Shown: piece after piece, positions 9,519 through 18,958 of the stretch
Position numbering within the stretch: the stretch's first letter is position 1
Layout of the letters: every line of letters begins with the position of its first letter
Assembly (NCBI GenBank): GCA_021774265.1
Contig: JAJFJG010000025.1
Span: forward strand, 1 to 52,046
Source of the DNA: Nitrosomonas sp.
GTDB taxonomy: Bacteria > Pseudomonadota > Gammaproteobacteria > Burkholderiales > Nitrosomonadaceae
Length of the DNA stretch: 52,046 bases
Direction: 5' to 3'
Made by a program: the position numbers and the translations under genes
Notes under the pieces: generated by a model
Told to the model about the DNA's origin: nothing
Seen by the model: the letters and a program-made list of their open reading frames with translations, nothing else
The model's database searches: none

Positions 9519-10247
9519 GACGTCATAAATAAGCTTATGAAAAAAATAAGAATGATCTTTTGCGGATATTCCTAATGAACTAAGCTGGATACTATCCGGT
9601 TCCTTTGTTGAATAATAATCGATATCAGACTATGGTTATTATTCTTATAAACCAAAAACTTTTATAAATGATGTTGGTCTTGAGCATTTGTAAGCACGTA
9701 TTTAAAATAGAAAAGTATTAACTCGCCATCTTACTATTCTTAGTCGAGAGTCTACGCCCGGGTTTTATCGCTAAATGTTGTGTACGACTCTTACATTTTT
9801 TAAACGTGCATCTATATTTAGTTAAGGATGGGTATGAAAGTCTCTATTAAGCTTCTGTTCAGCAAACACTGTGCATAATGTGCTATCGCAGGCCAAAATA
9901 ATACTAAGGAAGCGCCGAATAATTCATGAGCCAATGTCTAACAGCTAGAACTGCTCGCATTATTTTTGCAAATCGTGGCGATGGCTGTCTACTACCTGCA
10001 ATTCTCGCCTCAATTTGGCACTGTCGAAATAGCTTTTTTGAATAAATGGAAGTTTTCAATATACTAATTATTTGTAATTTATTTTTTCGGAATCACTGTT
10101 ATTTCCATTTTCCGACAGGCATAATTTGAAAGGTTCTATCTCTTTATCTATTTGACTCAGAATAAATCGGTGACTCCTAAGGGCCTGCAATAATCAAATA
10201 GAATATCCTAGCGGTTAGACATTCATTGCTTATACATAGGAAAAAAT
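9519..10247. other. Long AT-rich region without a recognisable gene
   Basis: About 730 bases with no supported gene on either strand. A short plus-strand frame from an ATG at about 9927 (MSQCLTARTARIIFANRGDG..., 39 codons) looks like transposon or rRNA-flank debris and has no RBS. No tandem repeat, tRNA or convincing terminator is visible. It closes the decayed stretch that starts after rluD. Confidence 0.4.
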
Positions 10248-10688
10248 ATGAAACAAAAATTCTTATTGATGGTTCTCAGTTTTATTTTGTTCTCAGTGAC
10301 TTCTAATTCATTCGCTGAAAAATATTATGGTGAGTTTTGTTGGCAAGTGTTTAGTGAGTCCGGTGAACCGTATTGGCGCTATCAATTAGGCATTTATGAG
10401 AAGGAGGGCGGGCATCTTGCGCTTTACGGGGCGATTGATTATGAGGCGAATGGGAAGTCTGCATCGCATGGTAATGCGATTAATGTTGGAGATAGTATTA
10501 AACTGACGTTGGTGAGTGCTGATCGAGAAGAGGGCGTTGAGGTGTGGGCAGAGACATTGGCAGCAAAACTTGATCAATCAACATTAAATGGTACCTGGGA
10601 TGCTTTGACGCTAGAAATTTTTGATGGAGAGGACTTTACAGAGGTAATCTATCAACGTGGGACTATCGATTTGATTGCTTGTCAGTAG
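10248..10688 (+). CDS. Small secreted protein of unknown function
   Basis: A 146-residue protein with a clear Sec signal peptide (MKQKFLLMVLSFILFSVTSNSFA, probable cleavage after SFA), so it is periplasmic or exported. The mature part (EKYYGEFCWQVFSESGEPYW onward) has two Cys, one near each end, that could form a disulfide. It looks like alternating beta strands (lipocalin-like or small beta-barrel character), but no named family is recognised. ATG 10248 follows AGGAAAAAAT, an acceptable RBS. It stands alone, and a hairpin (TCGCTT/AAGCGA, around 10732-10750) lies between it and sdhC. The function is unknown. Confidence 0.7.
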   Translation: MKQKFLLMVLSFILFSVTSNSFAEKYYGEFCWQVFSESGEPYWRYQLGIYEKEGGHLALYGAIDYEANGKSASHGNAINVGDSIKLTLVSADREEGVEVWAETLAAKLDQSTLNGTWDALTLEIFDGEDFTEVIYQRGTIDLIACQ

Positions 10689-10799
10689 AAATTTAACGAC
10701 ACCCAAAAATATTTTAATCTTTCGGTTGTGTCGCTTGTTATAAGCGATTAGACTTAGCTGAAAGCAGGAGTCTTTGAACTATTTTAGAGAATTCCATGT

Positions 10800-11189
10800 A
10801 TGGAAGCAAAATTGCAGAATAAGCGCCCCAAGCATCTAGATCTGTTAAAAATAAAACACCCGTTACCGTCAGTTGTCTCGATACTGCATCGTATCAGTGG
10901 TGTGCTACTCTTTTTCCCCGGAATCCCTCTGCTACTTTGTGGCTTACAATCACTACTTGAATCTGAACAAAGTTACGCTGCTTTGCAGGTTACGTTGTTG
11001 AGTCCCTTCGTTAAAATTACATTATTATTATTTGTTTGGTTTTTCCTGCATCATTTATGTGCGGGTATACGTTATCTATTGCTCGATTTACATTATGGCA
11101 TCGCCTTGGCAAAGGCACGTGTTAGTAGTAAATTAGTTTTAGTGGCAGGTTTTTTGCTGACCTTGTTAATGGGAACTATTATATGGTGA
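10800..11189 (+). CDS. sdhC: Succinate dehydrogenase cytochrome b556 subunit SdhC
   Basis: Membrane anchor and haem b subunit of succinate:quinone oxidoreductase (complex II). The 129-residue protein has three predicted membrane helices. It carries the SdhC signature: RPKHLDL near the N-terminus, SILHRISGVLLF (conserved quinone-site Ser and Arg), and HHLCAGIRYLLLD with the haem-ligand His. The start is ATG 10800; another ATG four bases earlier is out of frame. The stop overlaps the sdhD start by 7 nt (ATGGTGA), indicating translational coupling. First gene of sdhCDA. Confidence 0.95.
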   Translation: MEAKLQNKRPKHLDLLKIKHPLPSVVSILHRISGVLLFFPGIPLLLCGLQSLLESEQSYAALQVTLLSPFVKITLLLFVWFFLHHLCAGIRYLLLDLHYGIALAKARVSSKLVLVAGFLLTLLMGTIIW

Positions 11190-11536
11190 AAACTCCGGGC
11201 CGGGTTGTGACCGGTGCACATTATGGTTTGAGAGACTGGCTCATTCAACGTATATCTGCTGTATTCATGGTTTTTTATGTGGCTTTGTTAACAACAGTTG
11301 TATTTACATTATTACCACAGAATTATGATGCCTGGCAGTCGATTTTCAGTCATCAATGGATGCGTATTACCACTTTTCTATTCCTTGCGTGTTTATTCTG
11401 GCATGCTTGGGTTGGAATCAGAAACATTCTAATGGACTATGTGCATACCACTGGTATTCGCTTAACGCTGCACATACTGGTTATCTTCTCTCTACTATTT
11501 TATCTTGTATGGTCTGTAGACATCCTGTGGAGCTAA
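11183..11536 (+). CDS. sdhD: Succinate dehydrogenase membrane anchor SdhD
   Basis: Second membrane anchor of complex II, 117 residues with three hydrophobic helices. The typical SdhD elements are present: [18 protein letters not shown] at the N-terminus and [17 protein letters not shown], which carries the His of the haem site and the conserved Asp-Tyr of the quinone pocket. ATG 11183 overlaps the sdhC stop. Its own stop TAA (11534-11536) is one base from the GTG start of sdhA, so the three genes form one coupled unit. Confidence 0.94.
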   Translation: MVKTPGRVVTGAHYGLRDWLIQRISAVFMVFYVALLTTVVFTLLPQNYDAWQSIFSHQWMRITTFLFLACLFWHAWVGIRNILMDYVHTTGIRLTLHILVIFSLLFYLVWSVDILWS

Positions 11537-11537
11537 T

Positions 11538-13301
11538 GTGGGATTAACAAAAAGAAAATTTGACGTTGTTATCGTTGGATCGGGTGGCGCTGGTATGCGT
11601 GCTGCATTGCAACTATCAGAAGCAGGACTAAAGGTCGCTGTATTATCTAAGGTTTTTCCAACACGTTCACATACAGTGGCGGCACAAGGTGGTATTGCAG
11701 CTGCTCTGGGCAATGTGACGGAGGATAATTGGCATTGGCATATGTATGACACGGTGAAAGGCTCGGATTATTTGGGTGATCAAGATGCGATTGAGTTTAT
11801 GTGCCGCCACGCCAATGAAGTGGTCTATGAGCTGGAACATTATGGTATGCCATTTGATCGTCTAGAAAATGGGAAAATTTACCAGCGTCCATTTGGTGGA
11901 CAGTCGCAAAATTTTGGTGGTGCACAGGCCACGCGTTCTTGCGCTTCAGCTGATCGTACTGGTCACGCCATGTTGCATACTTTATATCAGCGTAATGTGA
12001 GTGCTAATACGCAATTTTTCATCGAGTGGATGGCATTGGATTTGATCCGCGATGAGCAAGGTAATGTGTTGGGTGTCACAGCCATGGAGATGGAAACTGG
12101 TGAAGTCATGGTGCTACAAGCACGTGCGACCTTATTTGCTACCGGTGGTGGTGGACGTGTTTTTCAAGCTAGCACTAATGCCTATATTAATACCGGTGAC
12201 GGCCTTGGCATGACGGCGCGTGCAGGCATTCCTTTGGAAGATATGGAGTTTTGGCAGTTTCATCCGACAGGTGTGACGGATGTGGGTGTGTTGATTAGTG
12301 AGGCCGTACGGGGTGAGGGCGGCTATTTAATCAATAAAGATGGTGAGCGCTTTATGGAGCGTTATGCGCCTAATGCAAAAGATTTGGCCAGTCGAGATGT
12401 AGTGTCCCGTGCATTAACGATTGAGATTAAAGAAGGGCGAGGATGTGGTGAGCATGCGGATCATTTGCTTTTAAAATTAGATCATTTAGGTGCAGATGTC
12501 ATTAAATCCCGCTTGCCGGGGATTCGTGAGATTGCACGTAAATTTGCGCATGTTGACCCTATTGATTCACCCATACCGGTAGTGCCGACAGCGCATTATA
12601 TGATGGGTGGCATTCCAACCAATTATCGCGGGCAAGTGGTTGTTCCATATAAAACGGGACCAGAGGAAGCTGTGCCAGGTTTTTATGCGGTGGGTGAGTG
12701 TGCTTGTGTTTCAGTACATGGATCTAATCGCTTAGGGACTAATTCATTACTGGATCTTTTGGTGTTCGGACGCGCTGCAGCGAATCAGATTATTAAAGAC
12801 CTACAGAAAAATCCGCATCACAAGGAGTTGTCTAAAGATGCCACAGATAAAACACAGGCGCGTCTTGCTCGTTTAGAAAATAAACGTGATGGTGAGCGGG
12901 TGTACGAGGTAGGCACAGCTTTACGCAGAACCATGCAAAATTATTGCGGCGTTTTTCGTTTTGCAGATGATCTAGCTGCGGGTGTTGTGAAAATAAGTGA
13001 AGTCGCTGAGCGGGTAGCAAACACCGAAATTAAGGACAAGAGCAAAGTGTTCAATACCGCACGGATTGAAGCGCTTGAACTTGATAATCTAATTGAAGTC
13101 GCTATTGCGACTATGGTTTCTGCTGAAGCTAGAACAGAGAGTCGTGGCGCACATTCACGTGAAGATTTTACAGAACGTGATGACGTGAATTGGCTTAAGC
13201 ATACCTTGTTTTTTAGTGAGGATAAGCACTTAGATTATAAGCCTGTGCGGTTGAAGCCATTGACGGTTGAGTCATTTCCACCTAAAGCCAGGACATACTA
13301 A
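11538..13301 (+). CDS. sdhA: Succinate dehydrogenase flavoprotein SdhA
   Basis: Catalytic flavoprotein of complex II, oxidising succinate to fumarate on the cytoplasmic face. The 587-residue product has normal length. It shows the Rossmann FAD motif [15 protein letters not shown], the covalent-FAD His in [17 protein letters not shown], the active-site region [10 protein letters not shown], and the conserved [10 protein letters not shown] and [12 protein letters not shown] segments. The C-terminal domain contains [13 protein letters not shown]. The start codon is GTG (11538); the overlapping ATG at 11536 runs straight into a stop. Unusually, sdhB does not follow: 88 bases later an unrelated SH3 protein gene starts, so the Fe-S subunit must be encoded elsewhere. 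Confidence 0.97.
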   Translation: MGLTKRKFDVVIVGSGGAGMRAALQLSEAGLKVAVLSKVFPTRSHTVAAQGGIAAALGNVTEDNWHWHMYDTVKGSDYLGDQDAIEFMCRHANEVVYELEHYGMPFDRLENGKIYQRPFGGQSQNFGGAQATRSCASADRTGHAMLHTLYQRNVSANTQFFIEWMALDLIRDEQGNVLGVTAMEMETGEVMVLQARATLFATGGGGRVFQASTNAYINTGDGLGMTARAGIPLEDMEFWQFHPTGVTDVGVLISEAVRGEGGYLINKDGERFMERYAPNAKDLASRDVVSRALTIEIKEGRGCGEHADHLLLKLDHLGADVIKSRLPGIREIARKFAHVDPIDSPIPVVPTAHYMMGGIPTNYRGQVVVPYKTGPEEAVPGFYAVGECACVSVHGSNRLGTNSLLDLLVFGRAAANQIIKDLQKNPHHKELSKDATDKTQARLARLENKRDGERVYEVGTALRRTMQNYCGVFRFADDLAAGVVKISEVAERVANTEIKDKSKVFNTARIEALELDNLIEVAIATMVSAEARTESRGAHSREDFTERDDVNWLKHTLFFSEDKHLDYKPVRLKPLTVESFPPKARTY

Positions 13302-13389
13302 TATAGACTTTCTTTTTCTTGATGTATTCGGTAAACAATAGATTGATGCGGATATGTTATGTCACTTTTTAACTTAAATTCACATACCT

Positions 13390-14067
13390 ATGATGAAATT
13401 TCTTGCGTCATTACAGTTTGGTTCGGTTTGTTGCTTACTTTTTATTATGTCGCTAGCTCAGGCAGAAACACGTTATGTAACCGATGAATTTGAAATCACA
13501 CTGCGTAGTGGCCCGAGTAGTTCACATGCGATTCAACGAATGCTCAAAAGTGGCACCACGCTAACGGTTCTAGAGCGAGATGAAGATAACGGTTACTCAA
13601 GAGTACAAACATTTGGTGGAACAGAAGGCTGGGTATTGAATCGTTATCTTATGCGAGAGCCTGCCGCGCGAAATCAATTAGAGAGTTTAAGTAGTCAATT
13701 AGCAAAGGTGACAGAGGGTAGCCTAAGAGTTCGAGTAAACGCAATAAAAAACACTCATGATGATGCCACAAAGCGCATATTGGCTCTTGAACGTGAGAAT
13801 AAAAATTTGCAAGATGAGTTAACAAATATCAAAGGTATTGCGGCTAATGTGTTGGCCATTGACCAACAAAATGATGAGCTATCACAGGATTTGTCTGAAC
13901 AAGAAACGCAAATAAATACGCTTCTAGAAGAAAATCAAATGTTGAAAAGTGACAAGCAAAGAGACTGGTTTATAGCGGGTGCATTAGTGCTGCTTGCTGG
14001 CTTGTTTTTAGGTTTGGTTATTCCTAAGATTCAGTGGCGCAAACGTTCGCGCTATGACAGCTTTTAA
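13390..14067 (+). CDS. SH3 domain and membrane-anchor protein (TIGR04211-like)
   Basis: A 225-residue envelope protein. The order is signal peptide (cleavage about after LAQA), a bacterial SH3 domain (RYVTDEFEITLRSGPSSSHAI to EGWVLNRYL, about residues 28-90), a long coiled coil (about 100-190, rich in Glu, Gln, Asn and Leu), and a C-terminal hydrophobic anchor (FIAGALVLLAGLFLGLVIP) with a basic cytoplasmic tail. This is the architecture of the YgiM-like SH3-and-anchor family. Its exact role is unsettled; the SH3 module suggests peptidoglycan association. The start is ambiguous between two adjacent ATG codons at 13390 and 13393. It is convergent with the nuclease gene, whose end is 2 bases away. 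Confidence 0.88.
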   Translation: MMKFLASLQFGSVCCLLFIMSLAQAETRYVTDEFEITLRSGPSSSHAIQRMLKSGTTLTVLERDEDNGYSRVQTFGGTEGWVLNRYLMREPAARNQLESLSSQLAKVTEGSLRVRVNAIKNTHDDATKRILALERENKNLQDELTNIKGIAANVLAIDQQNDELSQDLSEQETQINTLLEENQMLKSDKQRDWFIAGALVLLAGLFLGLVIPKIQWRKRSRYDSF

Positions 14068-14068
14068 A

Positions 14069-14902
14069 TTACTGCACAATTAAAGCGCTAGGATGCCGAA
14101 TGTGCATTGAGTATTTTTGCTTAGTGCGTGACACCCAGCCACGAATTTCTATTGATTTTCCTAGATAAGTCTTTAAATCTGGAAACAAGGCTAGATTGTC
14201 ATTTGCAATTCGGATATTGAACTGTCCATTAAAAATAAGACGCGTATATTTTCGGCTGGTTTTAATAGATTTTGGTGTGCCGATAAAACGCTGCCATCCC
14301 TTGTTATTCTTTGTTATTTGACTTAATTGACGGGGTTGGTATTGCGGCATGGACCAAATGCCCAAACCTTCTTTTTCTGCCCTCCGTTGTGCGCGGACTA
14401 ATTCCTTGGTGTGACGTAAATTTGGCGGGATAATACTGACAGTAGCTAACCCATTTTCTATTAAACCGACATTGAGGTGTTTTCCATCAGGCAGATGCAA
14501 ATGTGCTAGTAGCCGTTGGTAGTGGTCATGTTTTTCTTTGTCGTATTCCAAAAACACTTTTCCATTCTTTAATTGATTCTGTAGCCATGCTTTAGCTGCA
14601 ATGCCACCAGGTTCATCTTGTCGAAAACGACCTTCAATTTCTGGCGTATTAACACCCAGCAAACGAACTCTGTCGTCATTTTTAAGTATGATGGTGTCGC
14701 CATCGTAAACGCTTTTAACCCTGTGCAGTTGTCGATTAGGCGTTTGTATTGAAACTTCAATTTGTGTGGAATTTGCAGTCGGCTGATCTGAATAAGAAAC
14801 TCTTCCTTGTTCATCTACAACACGATATATTTCTGATGCCAATACAATTTGCGAAAGCAAATACACTAAGCAAAATAAGCAAACTTGATTTAGATTGCGC
14901 AT
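14069..14902 (-). CDS. Secreted thermonuclease-family protein with DUF4124 domain
   Basis: A putative periplasmic or secreted nuclease. A signal peptide (MRNLNQVCLFCLVYLLSQIVLA) is followed by a short DUF4124 module (EIYRVVDEQGRVSYSDQP) and then a staphylococcal-nuclease (SNase) domain. In the SNase domain the calcium/active-site residues are visible in VYDGDTIIL (Asp), DRVRLLGVNTPEIEG (Arg, Asp/Glu) and YQRLLAHLHL (Arg). The C-terminal part (about 200-277) looks like an OB-type extension. The frame is open to an ATG at 14947 that adds 15 residues before the hydrophobic stretch. I prefer ATG 14902, which makes a normal signal peptide, though neither start has a strong RBS. It is convergent with the SH3 gene. 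Confidence 0.85.
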   Translation of the reverse strand: MRNLNQVCLFCLVYLLSQIVLASEIYRVVDEQGRVSYSDQPTANSTQIEVSIQTPNRQLHRVKSVYDGDTIILKNDDRVRLLGVNTPEIEGRFRQDEPGGIAAKAWLQNQLKNGKVFLEYDKEKHDHYQRLLAHLHLPDGKHLNVGLIENGLATVSIIPPNLRHTKELVRAQRRAEKEGLGIWSMPQYQPRQLSQITKNNKGWQRFIGTPKSIKTSRKYTRLIFNGQFNIRIANDNLALFPDLKTYLGKSIEIRGWVSRTKQKYSMHIRHPSALIVQ

Positions 14903-14947
14903 GGTTGTACTTTTATAGCTCGCTGGCAAATTAATTAATTTAAACAT

Positions 14948-15340
14948 GTCGCTTATTTATCTGTTTATCTATGCTAAAAAATGAATGCACGTGTAAAGTA
15001 TGGCAAAATAGAGAGATTTGTCAGTTAATCACAATGTGGTAAGACATTATTAAGTTTTTACAGATATTTTTAACGTCTATTTATTACAATCAACATTCGT
15101 CTTTTTTTTCTTTCAGCCTAAATAATCATATACGGGCAGTTTGCCTATCATTTTTATTTTAATGGTTGGTAATTAAATATTAGAATTTCTATTCTTTTAA
15201 AGAAGAATGGTCTGAATAAGCTTTAAAAAGTGGCTAATAATATTAGCTAGAAAAGGATACGCCGTACTGATTGCCGGCTTTCCCGGTTCAGACTGAGTGC
15301 CTCAGGATTTAGGGAGAAATTTTAGGGGGAAACGTTTATC
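14948..15340 (+). promoter_or_regulatory. Possible structured leader upstream of the symporter gene
   Basis: A 390-bp gap. The distal half (about 15240-15340) is richer in G+C than its surroundings and contains stem candidates: CTGAG/CTCAG with a 3-base loop (15293-15305) and GCCGG/CCGGT (about 15273-15287). A strong RBS (AGGGGGA, 15324-15330) follows, 10 bases before the symporter ATG. I cannot match a known riboswitch; the conserved glycine-riboswitch core is not seen. The proximal half is plain AT-rich sequence. Confidence 0.35.
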
Positions 15341-16789
15341 ATGCAGATTGATAGAGCCATCGATACAGCTTTTGAGCCAGTATCAAGTGCTGTCGCGTCG
15401 GTTATTTTTTATAGTATTACTGTCATGAACTTGGACATTAAAATTGTCTTAGTGTGGCTTGTTATTGCCGCATTATTTTTTACGGTATATCTAGGTTTTA
15501 TCAATATCCGTTATTTTTTTCATGCAATCGATGTCTTGCGTGGCAAGTTTGACAACAAGAACGCGGAAGGGCAAATTAATCGCTTCCAAGCGTTAATGAC
15601 TTCACTTTCGGGAACTGTTGGTTTAGGCAATATCGCCGGTGTGGCTGTGGCGATATCTGTTGGCGGACCAGGTGCTGCATTGTGGATGGCCATCATGGGC
15701 TTGTTTGGCATGTCGACCAAGTTTATAGATGTCACATTGGGTGTTAAATATCGTCAGCATGGCTCTAAAAGTGATCCAACAGCCATATCTGGCGGCCCTA
15801 TGTATTATTTACGGGCTGGTTTTAATAATTTGAATAAGCCACAGACAGGTCGATTTATGGCCGGATTGTTTGCAGTTTGTTGTATTGGTGGGACTGTGGG
15901 TGCTGGTGGTTTGTTTCAAGCGAACCAAGCATACCAACAGGCTTTAATTGTTACCGGCGGTGAAACGAGTTTCTTGGCAGACAAAGGTTGGTTATTTGGA
16001 CTATTTATGGCCGCTCTAGTTGGTTTAGTCATTATTGGTGGTATTAAATGGATAGCTGCAGTGGCTAGTCGGGTTGTGCCGGCTATGGCTATTGTTTATA
16101 TTGTCGCTGGCTTTGTTGTGATTGGTGTTCATTACACAGCGATTCCCCAAGCCATGCGGACTATATTTGAGATGGCACTTTATCCACAAGCAGGTATCGG
16201 TGCATTAATGGGTGCTTTGTTAATGGGGGTGCAACGTGCGACGTTCTCAAATGAAGCGGGTTTAGGCTCTTCTGCTATCGCACACAGTGCAGTAAAAACC
16301 GATGTGCCCGTTAGCCAAGGAATGGTGGGTATGCTTGGGCCGTTCATTGATACGGTGGTTATTTGTATGGTGACGGCACTGGTGATTGTGATTTCTGGTG
16401 CGTATATTGAAGGCAATGGTATCGAAGGAGTTGAGTTGACATCGCGCGCTTTTGCTTCAGGTATTTCTTGGTTTCCTTATGTTTTATCGCTAACCGTTTT
16501 CCTATTTGCATTCTCAACGATGATTTCATGGTCATATTACGGGCAAAAATGTGCAACCTATTTATTTGGTGAGCGCAATATCGTTGAAGGAATATATAAG
16601 GTTTTGTTTTGTATGTTTATCGTTGTTGGTGCATCAACACAATTATCGAATATTATTTTGTTTACAGACTCCATGATTTTTGCAATGGCTATTCCAAATA
16701 TTATTGGGTTGTATATACTAGCGCCAGAGATCAAACGAGATCTGAAAGATTACAAGAAGAATCTGAAAGAAAAGCACAAGATTGCATAG
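15341..16789 (+). CDS. Na+:alanine/glycine symporter, AGCS family
   Basis: A 482-residue multi-pass inner-membrane transporter that imports small neutral amino acids with sodium. The family signatures are clear: GLGNIAGVAVAISVGGPGAALWM (sodium/substrate site), GGPMYYLRAG, RATFSNEAGLGSSAIAH, and MISWSYYGQKCATYLFG near the C-terminus. About ten to eleven hydrophobic segments are visible. The N-terminus (MQIDRAIDTAFEPVSSAVASVIFYSI) fits the family. ATG 15341 has a very good RBS. It is a single gene with a long leader that may control it. The mla operon follows after 38 bases and is probably independent. Confidence 0.93.
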   Translation: MQIDRAIDTAFEPVSSAVASVIFYSITVMNLDIKIVLVWLVIAALFFTVYLGFINIRYFFHAIDVLRGKFDNKNAEGQINRFQALMTSLSGTVGLGNIAGVAVAISVGGPGAALWMAIMGLFGMSTKFIDVTLGVKYRQHGSKSDPTAISGGPMYYLRAGFNNLNKPQTGRFMAGLFAVCCIGGTVGAGGLFQANQAYQQALIVTGGETSFLADKGWLFGLFMAALVGLVIIGGIKWIAAVASRVVPAMAIVYIVAGFVVIGVHYTAIPQAMRTIFEMALYPQAGIGALMGALLMGVQRATFSNEAGLGSSAIAHSAVKTDVPVSQGMVGMLGPFIDTVVICMVTALVIVISGAYIEGNGIEGVELTSRAFASGISWFPYVLSLTVFLFAFSTMISWSYYGQKCATYLFGERNIVEGIYKVLFCMFIVVGASTQLSNIILFTDSMIFAMAIPNIIGLYILAPEIKRDLKDYKKNLKEKHKIA

Positions 16790-16827
16790 AAAATTGATCA
16801 ATATTTAATGGCGACAATAATAATTAT

Positions 16828-17640
16828 ATGAGTTCTGATGCTTTGATAGAAATTAATAATCTGAATTTTTCTTATGGTGCACGGCCCATATTAAAAGGTA
16901 TCAATATGTCCATGCACCGAGGTAAAGTGATTGCCATCATGGGAGGAAGTGGTTCCGGGAAAACGACATTATTACGTTTGATTAGTGGTGCAGTTAAACC
17001 TTCAGCCGGTTATGTGAAATTTGATAATCAGGTGATTCATGAGCTTAAACGCGATGAGCTGTTTAAATTGCGTCGTAAGATGGGGATGCAGTTTCAGTTT
17101 GGTGCGTTGTTCACGGATTTGTCAGTGTTTGATAATGTAGCGTTTCAAATACGTGAGCATACGGATTTACCCGAGCCGATGATTCGTGATTTGGTTTTAA
17201 TGAAATTACATGCGGTTGGTTTACGTGGTGCGCATGAACTCATGCCAGGTGAGTTATCTGGTGGTATGGCGCGGCGTGTTGCACTGGCGCGTTCGATTGC
17301 ATTAGACCCAGCTTTAATTATGTATGACGAGCCATTTACAGGCCTTGATCCTATTTCTCTGAGTGTCATTGGTAGTTTGATACGCCGCCTAACCAATGCA
17401 TTAGGCATGACTTCGATCATTGTAACTCATGATGTCCAGGAATCATTAAAGATTGTTGACTATGTTTATTTTGTCGCCGATGGTGTCATCGCGGCAGAAG
17501 GTACGCCACAAGAAGTTCGAGAGTCAGTTAAGCCTTTTGTACACCAGTTTGTCCATGGAAAAGAAGATGGCCCGGTTCATTTTCATTATCCTGCCAATGC
17601 TTATCAAACTGATTTGAATTTGGAGGGTAAGCTTGTTTAA
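16828..17640 (+). CDS. mlaF: Phospholipid ABC transporter ATPase MlaF
   Basis: ATPase of the MlaFEDB inner-membrane complex, which moves phospholipids between the membranes and keeps the outer leaflet asymmetric. The 270-residue product has Walker A GGSGSGKTTLL, a Q-loop (MQFQFGALF), the signature LSGGMARRVALARS, Walker B ALIMYDEPFTGLD and the switch His in IIVTHD. The C-terminal tail (VHFHYPANAYQTDL) is the extension by which MlaF contacts its partner subunits. It overlaps mlaE by 8 nt. First gene of a complete mlaFEDCB operon in canonical order. Confidence 0.95.
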   Translation: MSSDALIEINNLNFSYGARPILKGINMSMHRGKVIAIMGGSGSGKTTLLRLISGAVKPSAGYVKFDNQVIHELKRDELFKLRRKMGMQFQFGALFTDLSVFDNVAFQIREHTDLPEPMIRDLVLMKLHAVGLRGAHELMPGELSGGMARRVALARSIALDPALIMYDEPFTGLDPISLSVIGSLIRRLTNALGMTSIIVTHDVQESLKIVDYVYFVADGVIAAEGTPQEVRESVKPFVHQFVHGKEDGPVHFHYPANAYQTDLNLEGKLV

Positions 17641-18430
17641 ACGACTTACCTCTAGTATTCAAAGTATCGGTCATGGATTTATTGAGTACACTTGGCAATT
17701 TGGTTTTGCGTGTCGGTTTTTCATTCTAATCCTATTAAAGTCTGCGGTTAGTTTGAGACGGTTTGGCTTGGTGATGAGAGAGCTTTACTTTGTTGGCGTG
17801 ATGTCATTAATTATCATTCTGGTGTCTGGGCTATTTGTCGGTATGGTGTTGGGTTTGCAAGGTTATGAGACGTTGCAGAAGTTTGGTTCTGAGACAGCGG
17901 TTGGCACATTAGTTGCGCTCTCATTAGTGCGCGAGCTAGGACCTGTTGTTGCGGCATTGTTATTTGCGAGTCGAGCTGGATCAGCTATAACAGCCGAAAT
18001 TGGTTTAATGAAAGCGACGGAACAACTGGCTGCGATGGGTATGATGGCCGTTGATCCGATTGCGAGAATAGTTGCTCCCCGTTTCTGGGCTGGGGTGATT
18101 TCCATGCCATTCTTGGCTGCGATGTTTTCTGTGATGGGTGTCTTTGGCGGCTATTTAGTAACAGTCGTATATATTGGTGTGGATGCGGGTTCGTTCTGGT
18201 CGCAAATGCAAAGTAATGTTGATTTTCATTACGATATTGTGAATGGATTTATCAAAAGCTGTTTTTTTGGTGTTGCGGTAGCGACAATTGCAGTGTTCCA
18301 AGGTTATGATGCAGCACCAACAGCAGAAGGTGTTTCAAGGGCAACGACGCGGACGGTAGTAACATCAGCATTAGTTATTTTAGGGCTTGATTTTATTCTT
18401 ACCGCATTTATGTTTAGAGGAGTGAGTTAA
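17633..18430 (+). CDS. mlaE: Phospholipid ABC transporter permease MlaE
   Basis: Permease of the Mla complex, 265 residues. A membrane-embedded MlaE domain contains LVSGLFVGMVLGLQGYETLQKFGSE, the LVRELGPVVAALLFASRAGSAITAEIG coupling segment and AMGMMAVDPIARIVAPRFWAGV. The start is a TTG at 17633 inside the end of mlaF, supported by GGAGGG at 17622-17627. No in-frame ATG would preserve the N-terminal helix. The stop overlaps the mlaD start (TAATG). Confidence 0.95.
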   Translation: MFKRLTSSIQSIGHGFIEYTWQFGFACRFFILILLKSAVSLRRFGLVMRELYFVGVMSLIIILVSGLFVGMVLGLQGYETLQKFGSETAVGTLVALSLVRELGPVVAALLFASRAGSAITAEIGLMKATEQLAAMGMMAVDPIARIVAPRFWAGVISMPFLAAMFSVMGVFGGYLVTVVYIGVDAGSFWSQMQSNVDFHYDIVNGFIKSCFFGVAVATIAVFQGYDAAPTAEGVSRATTRTVVTSALVILGLDFILTAFMFRGVS

Positions 18431-18897
18431 TGCAGCGGTCAACAATGGACTTATGGGTTGGGCTATTTGTTATATTGGGAATCGGTGCATTACTGATTCT
18501 AAGTCTAAAAGTCGGAAATTTAAGTACGTATAGTAGGGGTGATAGCTATCAACTAGTCGGCAATTTTGAAAACATTGGTGGATTAAAAGTTCGTGCGCCG
18601 GTTAAAAGCTCTGGTGTTGTTGTTGGGCGTGTTACCGATATTCAGTTTAGCCTTGAATCTTATGATGCTGTTGTAACCCTGAATGTTGATAACCGTTATA
18701 TTTTCCCAAAAGATACTTTTGCAAGTATTCTAACGGCTGGTTTGTTGGGTGAGCAATATATTGGTTTAGATGCGGGTGGTGATGATGCGATGCTTGAAAG
18801 TGGTGATAAAATTATGCAAACCAATTCAGCCGTGGTATTGGAAGAAATGATTGGTCGGTTTTTATTTGATAAAGCTGCGGATGATGATGATTTATAG
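18430..18897 (+). CDS. mlaD: Mla substrate-binding MCE protein MlaD
   Basis: Inner-membrane-anchored MCE-domain protein that forms a hexameric lipid-binding ring on the periplasmic side of MlaFEDB. The 155-residue product has one N-terminal helix (DLWVGLFVILGIGALLILSL) and an MCE domain (YQLVGNFENIGGLKVRAPVK through GEQYIGLDAG). The C-terminal helix (SAVVLEEMIGRFLFDKA) forms the central hydrophobic pore in homologues. The ATG overlaps the mlaE stop. Length is normal for the short MlaD class. Confidence 0.94.
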   Translation: MQRSTMDLWVGLFVILGIGALLILSLKVGNLSTYSRGDSYQLVGNFENIGGLKVRAPVKSSGVVVGRVTDIQFSLESYDAVVTLNVDNRYIFPKDTFASILTAGLLGEQYIGLDAGGDDAMLESGDKIMQTNSAVVLEEMIGRFLFDKAADDDDL

Positions 18898-18958
18898 AAA
18901 TCATTAGTTGTTTTTAAATCAGGCTACTGCATAATAATGAAAAATTTGTGAGGAAATA

